In this document: positions 1 through 8,676 of the stretch, one piece after another
Position numbering within the stretch: the stretch's first letter is position 1
Layout of the letters: every line of letters starts with the position of its first letter
Source of the DNA: Rhodococcus sovatensis
GTDB taxonomy: Bacteria; Actinomycetota; Actinomycetes; Mycobacteriales; Mycobacteriaceae
Direction of reading: 5' to 3'
Assembly (NCBI RefSeq): GCF_037327425.1
Contig: NZ_CP147846.1
Span: 620,001-684,000 of the forward strand
Length of the DNA: 64,000 bases
Notes under the pieces: model-generated
Database searches by the model: none
What the model was told of the DNA's origin: nothing
The model's input: the letters and a program-made list of their open reading frames with translations, nothing else
Made by a program: the position numbers and the translations under genes

Positions 1-731
1 CCGCATTCCACGATCACCGGGGTGAGCGTCTCGGCGCACGTCGCCATGATTTTCGAGCCGGTTCTGGTCGAGCCGGTGAAGGCGATCTTGTCGACCCCCG
101 CGCGGCACAGCGCAGCACCCGTGTCACCGTATCCGGTCACCAGCGACAGGACGCCGGTCGGCAGGCTCGGATTGGCGTCGTGGAAGGCCTGAACATATCT
201 GGCACCGATGGCGGGTGTGTATTCGCTCGGCTTGAACACGACGCAGTTTCCTGCGGCCAGCGCCGCCGAGATCGCACTGTTCGGTGCGTACATCGGATAG
301 TTCCACGGACCAATGACGCCGACGACTCCGAGCGCGACCTTGTCCACGCGTGCGGAGTAGTTCGCCAGTAGTAGACCGGGGTTGACCCTGCGTGAACGGA
401 GCAATCTTGGTGCCTGTTTTTCCGCCCACGCGATATGTTCGAGGGTCAGGACGACCTCGAGCAGTGCATCCTCGGCGGGTTTGCCGTTCTCACGGTGGAT
501 CAGGTCGATGAATTCGTCCCGGCGACTCCAGATTTCGTGTCGCCACGCCCTGAGGTGTTGGGCGCGCGAGCGAGGCGTCAGCGACGACCACGTGCTTTGA
601 GCGTTCCGCGCATCATCCACTACCCGCGCCACGGTCTGCGCCGCATCGACGGCGAACGAGGCGACGAACCCGTCGTCGATGGGGGAGACCGAGTCGAAAG
701 TATCGAGGTGCGCCGACACCTGAGTTGTCAC
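1..731 (-). CDS. Aldehyde dehydrogenase, N-terminal part (cut by window edge)
   Basis: The minus strand reads without interruption from a GTG start to the window edge and encodes the N-terminal half of an NAD(P)-dependent aldehyde dehydrogenase. The segment GPWNYPMYAP is the substrate/cofactor tunnel motif (canonical PWNFP), NCVVFKPSEYTP carries the NAD-binding lysine, and DKIAFTGSTRTG is the Rossmann-fold GSTxxG motif. The catalytic Glu and Cys lie beyond the edge. The GTG start overlaps the stop of the upstream acyl-CoA ligase by four bases (GTGA), so it is the distal gene of that operon and probably oxidises a fatty or branched aldehyde that feeds the ligase. The substrate is inferred from context. 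Confidence 0.88.
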   Translation of the reverse strand, partial: MTTQVSAHLDTFDSVSPIDDGFVASFAVDAAQTVARVVDDARNAQSTWSSLTPRSRAQHLRAWRHEIWSRRDEFIDLIHRENGKPAEDALLEVVLTLEHIAWAEKQAPRLLRSRRVNPGLLLANYSARVDKVALGVVGVIGPWNYPMYAPNSAISAALAAGNCVVFKPSEYTPAIGARYVQAFHDANPSLPTGVLSLVTGYGDTGAALCRAGVDKIAFTGSTRTGSKIMATCAETLTPVIVEC

Positions 732-2275
732 AGGGACGCTCCGAGCGCGTCCTTCGCTACGTGCGCATCCCGCAGTTCGCGCTTGAGGATCTTGCCTGCC
801 CCGCTCATGGGCAGGGCGGTGACGAACTCGATGGTGCGGGGGGTCTTGTATCCGGCAACGTAGCTGCGGGTGTGCTCGCGGAGTTCGTCGACCGTCGGCG
901 AGGAGCCCTCTGCCAGAACGACACAGGCGTGGACGCGTTCGCCCCACTCGCCGTCGGGCACACCGATCACAGCACAGGCCAATACGTCGGGATGCAGGCT
1001 CAGTGCGCTTTCCACTTCGGCGCTGTAGACGTTCTCGCCGCCGGTGATGATCATGTCTTTGAGGCGATCGACGACGAACAGGAATCCGTCGGAGTCGAGG
1101 TAGCCGACGTCGCCGGTGTGCATCCACCCGTCACGAATGGCAGCCGCCGTTTCTTCCGGCTTGTTCCAGTAGCCCAGCATCACGTGTCCACCGCGGACGC
1201 AGATCTCGCCGACCGAGCCGGTAGCCAACTGCTCGTTGTCGGGTCCGACAATCTGGATCTCGGAGTGTGGGGCCGCGCGTCCTGCCGATCCGATGCGTTC
1301 TCCCACATGGTGTTCCGGCCACAGCAGGGACGCAACCGGAGCGAGTTCGGTCATGCCGTAGGCCTGAGTGAGGCGAGCCTGGGGAAGTCGAGCGAGGGTG
1401 CGCTCGAGGACGCCTGCAGAGATCGGGGAGCCTCCGTACAGCACTCGGCTCAGCGACGAGGTGTCGAACTCGCTCAGCGTGGGGTGGTCGACGAGAAGCT
1501 GAATCATCGTCGGTACCAGGAGCACATCGGTGATCGAGTGCTTCGCGATCGCGCCGAGGACGGCGGTCGGCTCGAAGAACGGAACCATGACGTGGGTTCC
1601 ACCGAGCATGACCTGACCCACCCACGCGGCCAGATCGGCGAGGTGGAACATCGGGGCGGCATGCAGCAGGACCGATTCGTCGTCGAGCAGCTGTCCGGTC
1701 GCCACTGTTCCCAGGCCCGAGGTGACCAGGTTCGCGTGCGAGAGCATGACGCCCTTGGGGAAACCGGTGGTGCCACCGGTGTAGAAGAGCCCGGCCAGGG
1801 CGTCACCGCTGCGGCGCGCGTCGGGAATGGGATCGTGCGATGCGACCAGCTCTTCGTAGGAGACCATGCCCTCGGGGGTGGCTCCGTCTCCGCAGTAGAC
1901 GATGGTCTGAAGGGAGGGACACGCTGGGCTCAGGGCCGGAACCATGGCACCGAAGGTGTCGTCGACCAGCAGGACCTTGGTGTCCGAATCATTGAGTGCG
2001 TACGCGACCTCGACCGGGGACCATCGGATGTTGACGGGGTTGAGGACGGCATTTGCCCACGGCACCGCCAGCAGGTATTCGGAATACCTGTCGCTGTTGA
2101 AGGCCAGCATCGCCACTCGATCGCCGGCGTCGACTCCGATGGAACGAAGTCCGGCGGCCAACCTTGCGACTCGGTCGATCTGCTCGGTGAAGGTGCGGAC
2201 GCGGTCACCGAACACCGTTGCGGCCCGGTTCGGAGTGGTCGCCGCGGAGCGGTGGAGGCCTTGAGTGAGATACAT
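728..2275 (-). CDS. Acyl-CoA synthetase (AMP-binding, fatty-acid CoA ligase type)
   Basis: This is a 515-residue ANL-superfamily adenylate-forming ligase that activates a carboxylic acid to its CoA thioester. The P-loop-like A3 motif TGGTTGFPKG lies near residues 166-175, followed by QAYGMTE (A5), the hinge region YLDSDGFLFVVDRLKDMI and the C-terminal lysine motif GAGKILKREL. I prefer the ATG giving MYLTQGLH because AAGGGAC sits just upstream; the reading frame stays open for 18 more codons. It is followed by an aldehyde dehydrogenase with a GTGA overlap and preceded by a TetR gene. A palindrome in the 135-bp gap upstream is shared with the head of the operon. The acid chain length cannot be read from the sequence. 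Confidence 0.9.
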   Translation of the reverse strand: MYLTQGLHRSAATTPNRAATVFGDRVRTFTEQIDRVARLAAGLRSIGVDAGDRVAMLAFNSDRYSEYLLAVPWANAVLNPVNIRWSPVEVAYALNDSDTKVLLVDDTFGAMVPALSPACPSLQTIVYCGDGATPEGMVSYEELVASHDPIPDARRSGDALAGLFYTGGTTGFPKGVMLSHANLVTSGLGTVATGQLLDDESVLLHAAPMFHLADLAAWVGQVMLGGTHVMVPFFEPTAVLGAIAKHSITDVLLVPTMIQLLVDHPTLSEFDTSSLSRVLYGGSPISAGVLERTLARLPQARLTQAYGMTELAPVASLLWPEHHVGERIGSAGRAAPHSEIQIVGPDNEQLATGSVGEICVRGGHVMLGYWNKPEETAAAIRDGWMHTGDVGYLDSDGFLFVVDRLKDMIITGGENVYSAEVESALSLHPDVLACAVIGVPDGEWGERVHACVVLAEGSSPTVDELREHTRSYVAGYKTPRTIEFVTALPMSGAGKILKRELRDAHVAKDALGASL

Positions 2276-2338
2276 GGCTTTGGTCCCTTGTGCGAGAGGG
2301 GGCGAGGGTGCCCGGGTGAATAGGGTCACAGTTCCACC

Positions 2339-2359
2339 TTATTGGCACAGTGTCAATAG
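2339..2359. promoter_or_regulatory. Putative TetR operator ahead of acyl-CoA ligase
   Basis: The sequence TTATTGGC-ACAGT-GTCAATAG is an imperfect inverted repeat (8-base arms with two mismatches, 5-base spacer) lying 64 bases before the ligase start. The same motif occurs in perfect form at 7729-7749, ahead of the first gene of the same operon. This suggests both are bound by the TetR protein encoded between them. Confidence 0.6.
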
Positions 2360-2410
2360 TGTGGACGGTCGGCCGCCGTGGGAGTGCCGCTGGATCTTCG
2401 AAAGGCTGCG

Positions 2411-3049
2411 CTACGAGCGCTCTGCATCGTCGGCAGAGGTCATGGACTGTGCGGTCGACAGGACGGTCACGAGGACGTCGGTCAGCAGAGTTTCGACCTG
2501 TTCGCGCGTGAGGGTGCCGCGCACCAACCATTCGCGGCCCGCCGCCTTGACCATTCCACCGAACGCACGCACCGCGGAGGTCGCGATTCGACGGTCACTG
2601 TTTCTGCCGTCGAATGCCGTTGCGTCGAGTACACGTTCGGCGGCCAGGTCGTCGGCCTCGTCGAGTATTTGCGCTATTTGCTCGTCGACGCCCGACCCGC
2701 TCGCCATCGACACCCACGCAGTGCCGTGCGTCTCGATGACGTTCACCAGCCAGTGCACGCTGCCGCGGGCCCGCTCCTCGAGCGAACCCGTGGGCAGGTG
2801 GACGTCCTCGATCGGCGGCACAGTGACCAGGAAACGAACGCTCTCGATGTACAGATCGCGCTTGCTGCCGATGTAGTGGTGGATGAGTCCGCGTGCCACG
2901 CCGGCGGAGGCTGCCACGTCGGACATCGAGACTTCGGCATACGGTTTGTCACCGAACAAGCGAACGGCGCTGGCCAATATCTGCGTCCGTCGCTCGTCCG
3001 GTTCGAGTCGATTCCACTTGGGTGTACTGGCAGCCGGCATGGTTCTCAT
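2411..3049 (-). CDS. TetR-family regulator of the beta-oxidation operon
   Basis: This 212-residue protein has the TetR layout. An N-terminal helix-turn-helix (residues about 20-65; RRTQILASAVRLFG, then VSMSDVAASAGVARGLIHHYIGSKRDLY) precedes a variable ligand domain. The reading frame is open far upstream, but that part overlaps the FadB-like gene in another frame and has no family similarity; starts at 3049 or 3040 give the normal TetR length. It lies 30 bp downstream of the multifunctional beta-oxidation enzyme and 135 bp before the acyl-CoA ligase. The likely ligand is an acyl-CoA and the likely sites are the palindromes at 2339 and 7729. The ligand and the binding are inferred. Confidence 0.86.
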   Translation of the reverse strand: MRTMPAASTPKWNRLEPDERRTQILASAVRLFGDKPYAEVSMSDVAASAGVARGLIHHYIGSKRDLYIESVRFLVTVPPIEDVHLPTGSLEERARGSVHWLVNVIETHGTAWVSMASGSGVDEQIAQILDEADDLAAERVLDATAFDGRNSDRRIATSAVRAFGGMVKAAGREWLVRGTLTREQVETLLTDVLVTVLSTAQSMTSADDAERS

Positions 3050-3078
3050 GATTGCATCGAACCGACTCTTACGATGCG

Positions 3079-5256
3079 TCAGAGGTACCGTTCGGTTCGT
3101 TGCCGCAGCGACTCCGGCACGACGAACCGATCGCCGTAGCGTGCTCGAAGTTCGTCTGCCCGGTGCACGAATCCCTGCAGGCCGCCGTCGAACTGATTGA
3201 CGAACTGCAGCACGCCACCGGTCCACGCGGGATAGCCGATGCCGAGGATGGAACCGATGTTCGCGTCGGCGACCGTGCGCAGGACACCTTCGTCCAGGCA
3301 CGCGATCGAGTCGAGTGACTGTGCGATCAGCATGCGATCCATCATGTCCTCGAACGGAATTCCGTGATCGGGACGGTGACAGTGCTCGACCAGGCCCGGC
3401 CATAGCCCGGCCTTGGTGCCGTCCTCGGCGTACTCGTAGAAGCCACGTCCTGCCTTGCGGCCGGGGCGATCGAACTCGTCGACCAGGCGGTCGACCAGCG
3501 CGTAGGAGTTCGAGACGATCCATGGTCGACCGTCGACACGGGCAGCCTCGGCCATGCCCTCGCGGATGTGCCGCGAGAGAGTCAACGAAATCTCGTCCAT
3601 CAGTGCCAGCGCACCCGACGGATAGCCGGCCTGGAGCGCAGCCTGCTCGACGGTGGCCGGGTGCACTCCCTCGGCGACCAACGAGATCGCCTCGTCCATG
3701 AATCTGCCGATGACGCGGGTGGTGAAGAAGCCGTGCGAGTCTCCGACGACGATCGGCGTCTTGCCGATCAGACGAACGAAGTCGAACGCGCGGGCCAGGG
3801 CAGAGTCGCTGGTATGTTCTCCCACAACGATTTCGACCAACGGCATCTTGTCCACGGGCGAGAAGAAGTGCGTGCCGATGAAGTCCGAGGTGCGCGAGAG
3901 ACCCTTCGACAGTTCGGTAATGGGTAGCGTCGAGGTGTTCGAGCACAGCAGTGCGTCAGCGGTCAGGTACTTGTCGACCGCCTCGAAAGCACCCTGCTTG
4001 ACGGCGGGATCCTCGAACACGGCCTCGACAACGAGATCGCAGCCCTCGGCGTCGGCCGCGTCGGAACTGGGCGTGATGAGCGCGAGCACCGCATCGGCGT
4101 CGGCCTGGGTCTTGCGTCCCTTCGCGACGGCCTTGCCGAGAATCGAACGTGAGTAATCCTTCCCGCGCTCGGCGGATTCGATCGAGACATCGCGCAACAC
4201 CACCGGAACTTTCGCCGAGGCTACGACGTAGGCGATGGCGGCACCCATCATCCCGGCACCGATCACCAGCACCTTCTCGGGCACCCGGTGCGGCTCGGCC
4301 GTCGGACGAGAGCCTCCCTTGTTGATGGATCCGAGATCGAAGAACATCGACTGGATGAGATTGCCCGAGACGGCCCCGCAAGCGAGCGAGGTGCAGTGCC
4401 GGGTCTCCACGAGCGAAGCCGACTCGAAGTCCAGCACCGATCCCTCGACCGCCGCTGCGACCACGGCGATCGGTGCGGGCATCGGTGCGCCCTTGACCTG
4501 CTTGCGCACCGTTGCCGCGAAGGCAGGCAATTGTGCGGCCACCGCGGGTGAAGCCGCCGTCCCGCCGGGAATCTTGAATCCCTTCTTGTCCCAGGGCGCT
4601 GCGGCCTCGGGATTGGCAACGATCCAGGCGCGAGCGTTTGCCATCATCTGCTCGTGTGTGTCGACGACCTCGTCGACGAGCCCGATTTCGAGCGCCTGTG
4701 CCGGCCGATACCGCTGGCCCTGGCCCACCACCTGAGTCAGCGCTTTGACGATGCCGAACATGCGGACCGTCCTGGTGACTCCACCGGCCCCGGGCAGAAG
4801 CCCGAGAGTGACCTCGGGAAGTCCGAAACGAGAGTTGCCTTTGCTCAGAGCGATTCGGTGATGGCAGGCCAGTGCGATCTCGAAGCCTCCGCCGAGGGCA
4901 GTGCCGCCGAGCGCAGCCACGACCGGCTTGCCCAGCTTCTCGAGCCGGCGAAACTTGTCCTTGGTGAAGTCGAGGGCGTCGGCGATCGCCGCATGGTCGG
5001 CGGGGCCGGCATCGCGCAGCAACTCGAGGTCGCCACCGGAGAAGAAGGTGTCCTTCCCGGAGGTGACGATGACACCGTCGTACGCATCGAGATTGGCCTC
5101 GAGCCAGTCCACTGTCTGCTCGAGCGATTCGCCGAACGCGGTGTTCATGGTGTTGGTGGACTGCGTCGGGTCGTCGATCGTCAGCACGAGTACGCGGTCG
5201 GGGCCGACCTCGCCGGTGATCGTGGATGTCCGCAGAGCAGTGGATGTCGTGTTCAT
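3079..5256 (-). CDS. FadB/FadJ-type enoyl-CoA hydratase / 3-hydroxyacyl-CoA dehydrogenase
   Basis: This bifunctional 725-residue protein performs the hydration and NAD-dependent dehydrogenation steps of beta-oxidation. The N-terminal crotonase domain carries GGGFEIALA (Glu near residue 126) and RFGLPEVTLGLLPGAGG (Glu near 148), the usual catalytic pair. The Rossmann motif VLVIGAGMMGAAIA near residue 330 opens the dehydrogenase half, followed by CSNTSTLPI and GTHFFSPVDKMPLVE with the catalytic His. The ATG start follows GAGGAACCGAG. It is translated 35 bp after the thiolase gene, its normal partner in the multienzyme complex. An internal frame on the same strand is only a shadow. Confidence 0.94.
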   Translation of the reverse strand: MNTTSTALRTSTITGEVGPDRVLVLTIDDPTQSTNTMNTAFGESLEQTVDWLEANLDAYDGVIVTSGKDTFFSGGDLELLRDAGPADHAAIADALDFTKDKFRRLEKLGKPVVAALGGTALGGGFEIALACHHRIALSKGNSRFGLPEVTLGLLPGAGGVTRTVRMFGIVKALTQVVGQGQRYRPAQALEIGLVDEVVDTHEQMMANARAWIVANPEAAAPWDKKGFKIPGGTAASPAVAAQLPAFAATVRKQVKGAPMPAPIAVVAAAVEGSVLDFESASLVETRHCTSLACGAVSGNLIQSMFFDLGSINKGGSRPTAEPHRVPEKVLVIGAGMMGAAIAYVVASAKVPVVLRDVSIESAERGKDYSRSILGKAVAKGRKTQADADAVLALITPSSDAADAEGCDLVVEAVFEDPAVKQGAFEAVDKYLTADALLCSNTSTLPITELSKGLSRTSDFIGTHFFSPVDKMPLVEIVVGEHTSDSALARAFDFVRLIGKTPIVVGDSHGFFTTRVIGRFMDEAISLVAEGVHPATVEQAALQAGYPSGALALMDEISLTLSRHIREGMAEAARVDGRPWIVSNSYALVDRLVDEFDRPGRKAGRGFYEYAEDGTKAGLWPGLVEHCHRPDHGIPFEDMMDRMLIAQSLDSIACLDEGVLRTVADANIGSILGIGYPAWTGGVLQFVNQFDGGLQGFVHRADELRARYGDRFVVPESLRQRTERYL

Positions 5257-5291
5257 CTCGGTTCCTCGGTCGGTGGTATCTCGCGGGGTGT

Positions 5292-6500
5292 TCACAGGCG
5301 CTCGATGATGGTGGCGACGCCCATTCCGGCACCGATGCACAGCGTGATCAGTGCGTAGCGCTCGCCGCGGCGCTCGAGTTCGTCGAGGGCCATTCCGGTG
5401 AGCATCGCTCCCGTGGCGCCCAGCGGGTGGCCCATCGCGATCGCGCCACCGTTGACGTTGATGCGGTCGTGGCCCAGGTCAAGCTTCTTCGCGTAGTTCA
5501 GGACCACGGAGGCGAATGCCTCGTTGACCTCGAACAAAGCGATGTCATCGAGGGTGAGACCGGCTGCCGCCAGCGCCTTGTGGGTGGCGGGAACCGGGCC
5601 GGTGAGCATGAGCGTCGGATCCGATCCGGCAACGACTCCGGCTACGACACGTCCGCGCGGGGTCAATCCGCCTGCACGTCCGGCTTCCTCGGAACCGATC
5701 AGAACCATCGCGGTGCCGTCGACGATTCCCGACGAGTTTCCGGCGTGGTGGACGTGATCGATGCGCTCGACCTCGGTGTACTTCTGCATGGCGACGGCGT
5801 CGAACCCGGCGAGCGCACCCATCTGGGCGAACGACGGCTTCAGCCCTGCGAGATCTGTTCTTGTGGTCTCCGGTCGCATGATCTCGTCGTGATCGAGCAT
5901 CAGTCGGCCGTTCGCGTCGAACACGGGGATGACCGACTTCTCGAAGTGGCCCATCGACCAGGCATGCGCCGCACGCTGCTGGCTGCGTACCGCGAAGGCG
6001 TCGACGTCGTCGCGATCGAACCCCTCGATCGTCGCGATGAGATCGGCGCTGACGCCCTGGGGGACGAAGTAGCTGTTGTAGTTGGTGACGGGGTCGCACG
6101 GCCACGCACCACTGTCGGCGCCCAACGGCACGCGCGACATCGACTCGACACCGCCCGCGACGATCAATCCGTCCCAACCGGACCGAACACGTTGTGCGGC
6201 AGTGTTGACGGCTTCGAGGCCCGATCCACAGAACCGGTTCAATTGGACGCCGGCCACGCTGTCCGGCAGGCCGGCGACCATGGCAACAGTTCGGGCGATA
6301 TCGCACCCTTGGTCACCGACCGGGGTGACGACGCCGAGCACAATGTCGTCGATCAGTGCCGGGTCGAGTTGGGAGTTGCGAGAGAGCAACGTGGACAACG
6401 TGCTCGCGGCCAGATCGACCGGTTTGATGGTGTGCAGTGAGCCGGAGCTCTTGCCGCGGCCGCGCGGGCTGCGAACTGCGTCGTAGAGGAACGCCTCCAT
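5292..6500 (-). CDS. fadA: Acetyl-CoA C-acyltransferase (thiolase)
   Basis: This is a 402-residue thiolase that cleaves 3-ketoacyl-CoA in the last step of beta-oxidation. NRFCGSGLEAVN contains the nucleophilic Cys91, GGAIAMGHPLGATGA the catalytic His, and LCIGAGMGVATIIER the C-terminal base Cys. The length is that of the FadA/acetyl-CoA acetyltransferase family. It lies between the acyl-CoA dehydrogenase (38 bp upstream) and the FadB-like fusion (35 bp downstream), the standard gene order for an actinobacterial trifunctional operon. Confidence 0.95.
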   Translation of the reverse strand: MEAFLYDAVRSPRGRGKSSGSLHTIKPVDLAASTLSTLLSRNSQLDPALIDDIVLGVVTPVGDQGCDIARTVAMVAGLPDSVAGVQLNRFCGSGLEAVNTAAQRVRSGWDGLIVAGGVESMSRVPLGADSGAWPCDPVTNYNSYFVPQGVSADLIATIEGFDRDDVDAFAVRSQQRAAHAWSMGHFEKSVIPVFDANGRLMLDHDEIMRPETTRTDLAGLKPSFAQMGALAGFDAVAMQKYTEVERIDHVHHAGNSSGIVDGTAMVLIGSEEAGRAGGLTPRGRVVAGVVAGSDPTLMLTGPVPATHKALAAAGLTLDDIALFEVNEAFASVVLNYAKKLDLGHDRINVNGGAIAMGHPLGATGAMLTGMALDELERRGERYALITLCIGAGMGVATIIERL

Positions 6501-6537
6501 GGTGGTGCCTTTCTGGGGCTACAGAAATTGCCTAGTT

Positions 6538-7695
6538 CTACAGGGAGCGAGAGATCAGGTCTTTCATGACTTCGTTGGCACCGGCATAGATGCGTGCGAT
6601 ACGACCGTCGACGAACATGCGGGCGATGGGGTATTCCTCCATGTAGCCGTACCCACCGAAGAGCTGCAGGCAACGGTCGACCACCTCGAACTGCCGGTCC
6701 GTGGTCCAGTACTTGACCATCGCGGCGGTCGTGACGTCGAGTTCGGATGCTATGTGCTTGGCGACGGCGTCGTCGACGAAGGTGCGTACGACACGGCCGA
6801 TGGTCGCGCATTCGGCGAGTTCGAACTTCGTGTTCTGCAGATCGAACAGGGTCTTTCCGAACGCGTTGCGAGACTTGGTGTATTCGACTGTCTGCTGCAC
6901 GGCGGCCTCGATCATGGCGGCCGCGGCGATGCCGCAGATCAGGCGTTCCTGGGGGAGTTGCTGCATCAACTGAGTAAAGCCGCGACCCTCTTCACCCAGA
7001 ATGTTGCCCGCGGGGATGCGGAGTCCGTCGAAGGTGAGTTCGGCGGTGTCCTGACCCTTCTGGCCGATCTTGTGCAGTACGCGTCCCCGGTGGAATCCTT
7101 CGGTGTCGTCGGAGACCTCGGCGACGAGCAGTGACAGTCCTCGGGCTCCCGCGGACGGGTCGGTCTTTGCGGCGATGATGATCAGATCGCAGTGAGCTCC
7201 GTTGGAGATGAACGTCTTTCCGCCGGTCACGACGTAATCGTCGCCGTCGCGCACCGCTCGGGTGGTGATGCCCTGCAAGTCCGAACCGGTCCCCGGCTCG
7301 GTCATCGCGATTGCACCGATCCACTCGCCCGAGCACAGCTTCGGCAGCCACTGCTGCTTCTTCTCCTCGGAGGCGTAGGCCAGGATGTAATGCGGAACGA
7401 TGCCGCTGTGTACTCCCAGCTGCATGGACGAGTCGCCGGAGCGGACCTGCTCTTCGAACAGCACAGCCTCGTGTCGGAAGTCTCCGCCGCCGCCGCCGTA
7501 CTGCTCCGGTACCGACATGCCGAGCAGTCCGAGGCTGCCCGCGCTGCGGTAGACCTCGCGGCTTGGTCGTCCGGCTGCTGCGAACTCCTCACGGTGCGGC
7601 GCGACCTCTTTCTCGAAGAATCCTCGAGCGAGTTGTCGCACGTCAGCGAGCTCGGTGGCGAGTTCGGCAGTGGTGCGGTCTGCGAGTGCAGTCAT
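6538..7695 (-). CDS. Acyl-CoA dehydrogenase, first gene of the beta-oxidation operon
   Basis: This 385-residue flavoprotein introduces the alpha-beta double bond into acyl-CoA. Family signatures are AMTEPGTGSDLQGITT (FAD/substrate loop), LFGGYGYMEEYPIARMFVDGRI and IYAGANEVMKDLI near the C terminus, which places the catalytic base at about Glu375. It opens a minus-strand operon with thiolase and the FadB-like enzyme. A perfect palindrome lies 34-54 bases upstream of its start and probably sets its regulation. Confidence 0.94.
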   Translation of the reverse strand: MTALADRTTAELATELADVRQLARGFFEKEVAPHREEFAAAGRPSREVYRSAGSLGLLGMSVPEQYGGGGGDFRHEAVLFEEQVRSGDSSMQLGVHSGIVPHYILAYASEEKKQQWLPKLCSGEWIGAIAMTEPGTGSDLQGITTRAVRDGDDYVVTGGKTFISNGAHCDLIIIAAKTDPSAGARGLSLLVAEVSDDTEGFHRGRVLHKIGQKGQDTAELTFDGLRIPAGNILGEEGRGFTQLMQQLPQERLICGIAAAAMIEAAVQQTVEYTKSRNAFGKTLFDLQNTKFELAECATIGRVVRTFVDDAVAKHIASELDVTTAAMVKYWTTDRQFEVVDRCLQLFGGYGYMEEYPIARMFVDGRIARIYAGANEVMKDLISRSL

Positions 7696-7728
7696 GGCGG
7701 GTCCTTGGGGCTCGAAGCGCCCTGTCGT

Positions 7729-7749
7729 TTATTGGCGCTGTGCCAATAA
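7729..7749. promoter_or_regulatory. Putative operator of the beta-oxidation operon
   Basis: TTATTGGC-GCTGT-GCCAATAA is a perfect inverted repeat with 8-base arms and a 5-base spacer, centred about 44 bases before the acyl-CoA dehydrogenase start. A degenerate copy lies before the acyl-CoA ligase in the same operon. Binding by the operon's TetR protein is inferred. Confidence 0.7.
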
Positions 7750-7796
7750 ACCATGCCTCGCGTATCCACGGATGTCAACAACGGACCTGGACGGCT

Positions 7797-8651
7797 CTAG
7801 TTCTGCCCGAGAATCGCAGCGACCGATTCGACCTGATCGGCTATGCGAGGACCCCATCGACTCGACATGTCCTCGTCGACCGCGAAGACCTGGCCCTCGC
7901 GCACTGCGGTGGTGGTTGCCCATCCGGGACGGACGGACACCGACTCGACCGTCACTCCGCAACACTGGGAGTCGGCAAGAAAGACGAAGTCGGGGTCGGC
8001 CGCGACGACTCCCTCGTCGGACATCTGGGGATAGTCGCTACCCGCGCCGTCGGCGATGCTCGTCAGGCCGAACAGCCCGTAGACCTGGCCGATGAAGCTG
8101 TCGCTCGACACGGTGTAGAGCATCGAATCGAGTTCGTGGAAGTACGTCGCATCTCGCGCCGGGACGCCGGCGACGGCCGTGTCCACACGCGAGCGCATCT
8201 CGTCCACCAACACGTCACCCTCGTCGGGGTGACCGACCGCGTCGGCCACTTGCTCGATCTGGGAGTAGGCGTCGTCGATGCTCGTCGCCGCGGGGAGGAG
8301 CAGTACCGGAACATCGGCAGCGCCGAGCGCGGCGACCAGTCCGCCGATGTCGTCGGATGCGATGACCAGATCGGGCTCGTATTCGACGATCGCCTCGAGG
8401 CTCGGTGTGTATGCGGACAGTTCGGTACGAGGCGCATTCGCCGGGTAGTCGGACTGGCTGTCGACGGCTACCACCTGATCACCGGCACCCACAGCGAAAA
8501 GTGTCTCCGTTGCGGATGGACTCAGCGAGACGATCGAGTCGGGGCGCTCGGCGACGGTGGTGGTGTCGGTATTCGACTCCGGCGTGCTGCATCCCGATGC
8601 GGTGAGGGCGACGAGCACCGCCACGGATGTCAGGATTTCGGTCGGTCGCAC
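7797..8651 (-). CDS. Periplasmic-binding lipoprotein (BtuF/FepB-like, class III)
   Basis: This 284-residue lipoprotein has a signal peptide ending in the lipobox LTASGC and a class III substrate-binding fold of the cobalamin/siderophore/heme type. SIVSLSPSATETLFAVGAGDQVVAVD is the usual N-terminal strand pattern, and LEAIVEYEPDLVIASDD follows. The GTG at 8651 is preferred because GAGGAG lies eight bases upstream. No permease or ATPase gene is adjacent; the upstream neighbour is an unknown protein 25 bp away. A ligand cannot be assigned. An unusual CC pair (DSQCCGV) lies in the C-terminal lobe. Confidence 0.82.
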   Translation of the reverse strand: MRPTEILTSVAVLVALTASGCSTPESNTDTTTVAERPDSIVSLSPSATETLFAVGAGDQVVAVDSQSDYPANAPRTELSAYTPSLEAIVEYEPDLVIASDDIGGLVAALGAADVPVLLLPAATSIDDAYSQIEQVADAVGHPDEGDVLVDEMRSRVDTAVAGVPARDATYFHELDSMLYTVSSDSFIGQVYGLFGLTSIADGAGSDYPQMSDEGVVAADPDFVFLADSQCCGVTVESVSVRPGWATTTAVREGQVFAVDEDMSSRWGPRIADQVESVAAILGQN

Positions 8652-8676
8652 GTCGTGGACTCCTCGTTGTTCGTGG

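Noticed and set aside
725..2323. A 532-codon open frame on the plus strand opposite the acyl-CoA ligase
   Set aside because: It is an antisense shadow: composition-biased, without any family motif, and fully overlapping a clear ligase gene.
3049..3946. Long N-terminal extension of the TetR reading frame
   Set aside because: It overlaps the FadB-like gene, is Arg-rich and unlike any TetR protein; the normal TetR length starts at 3049 or 3040.
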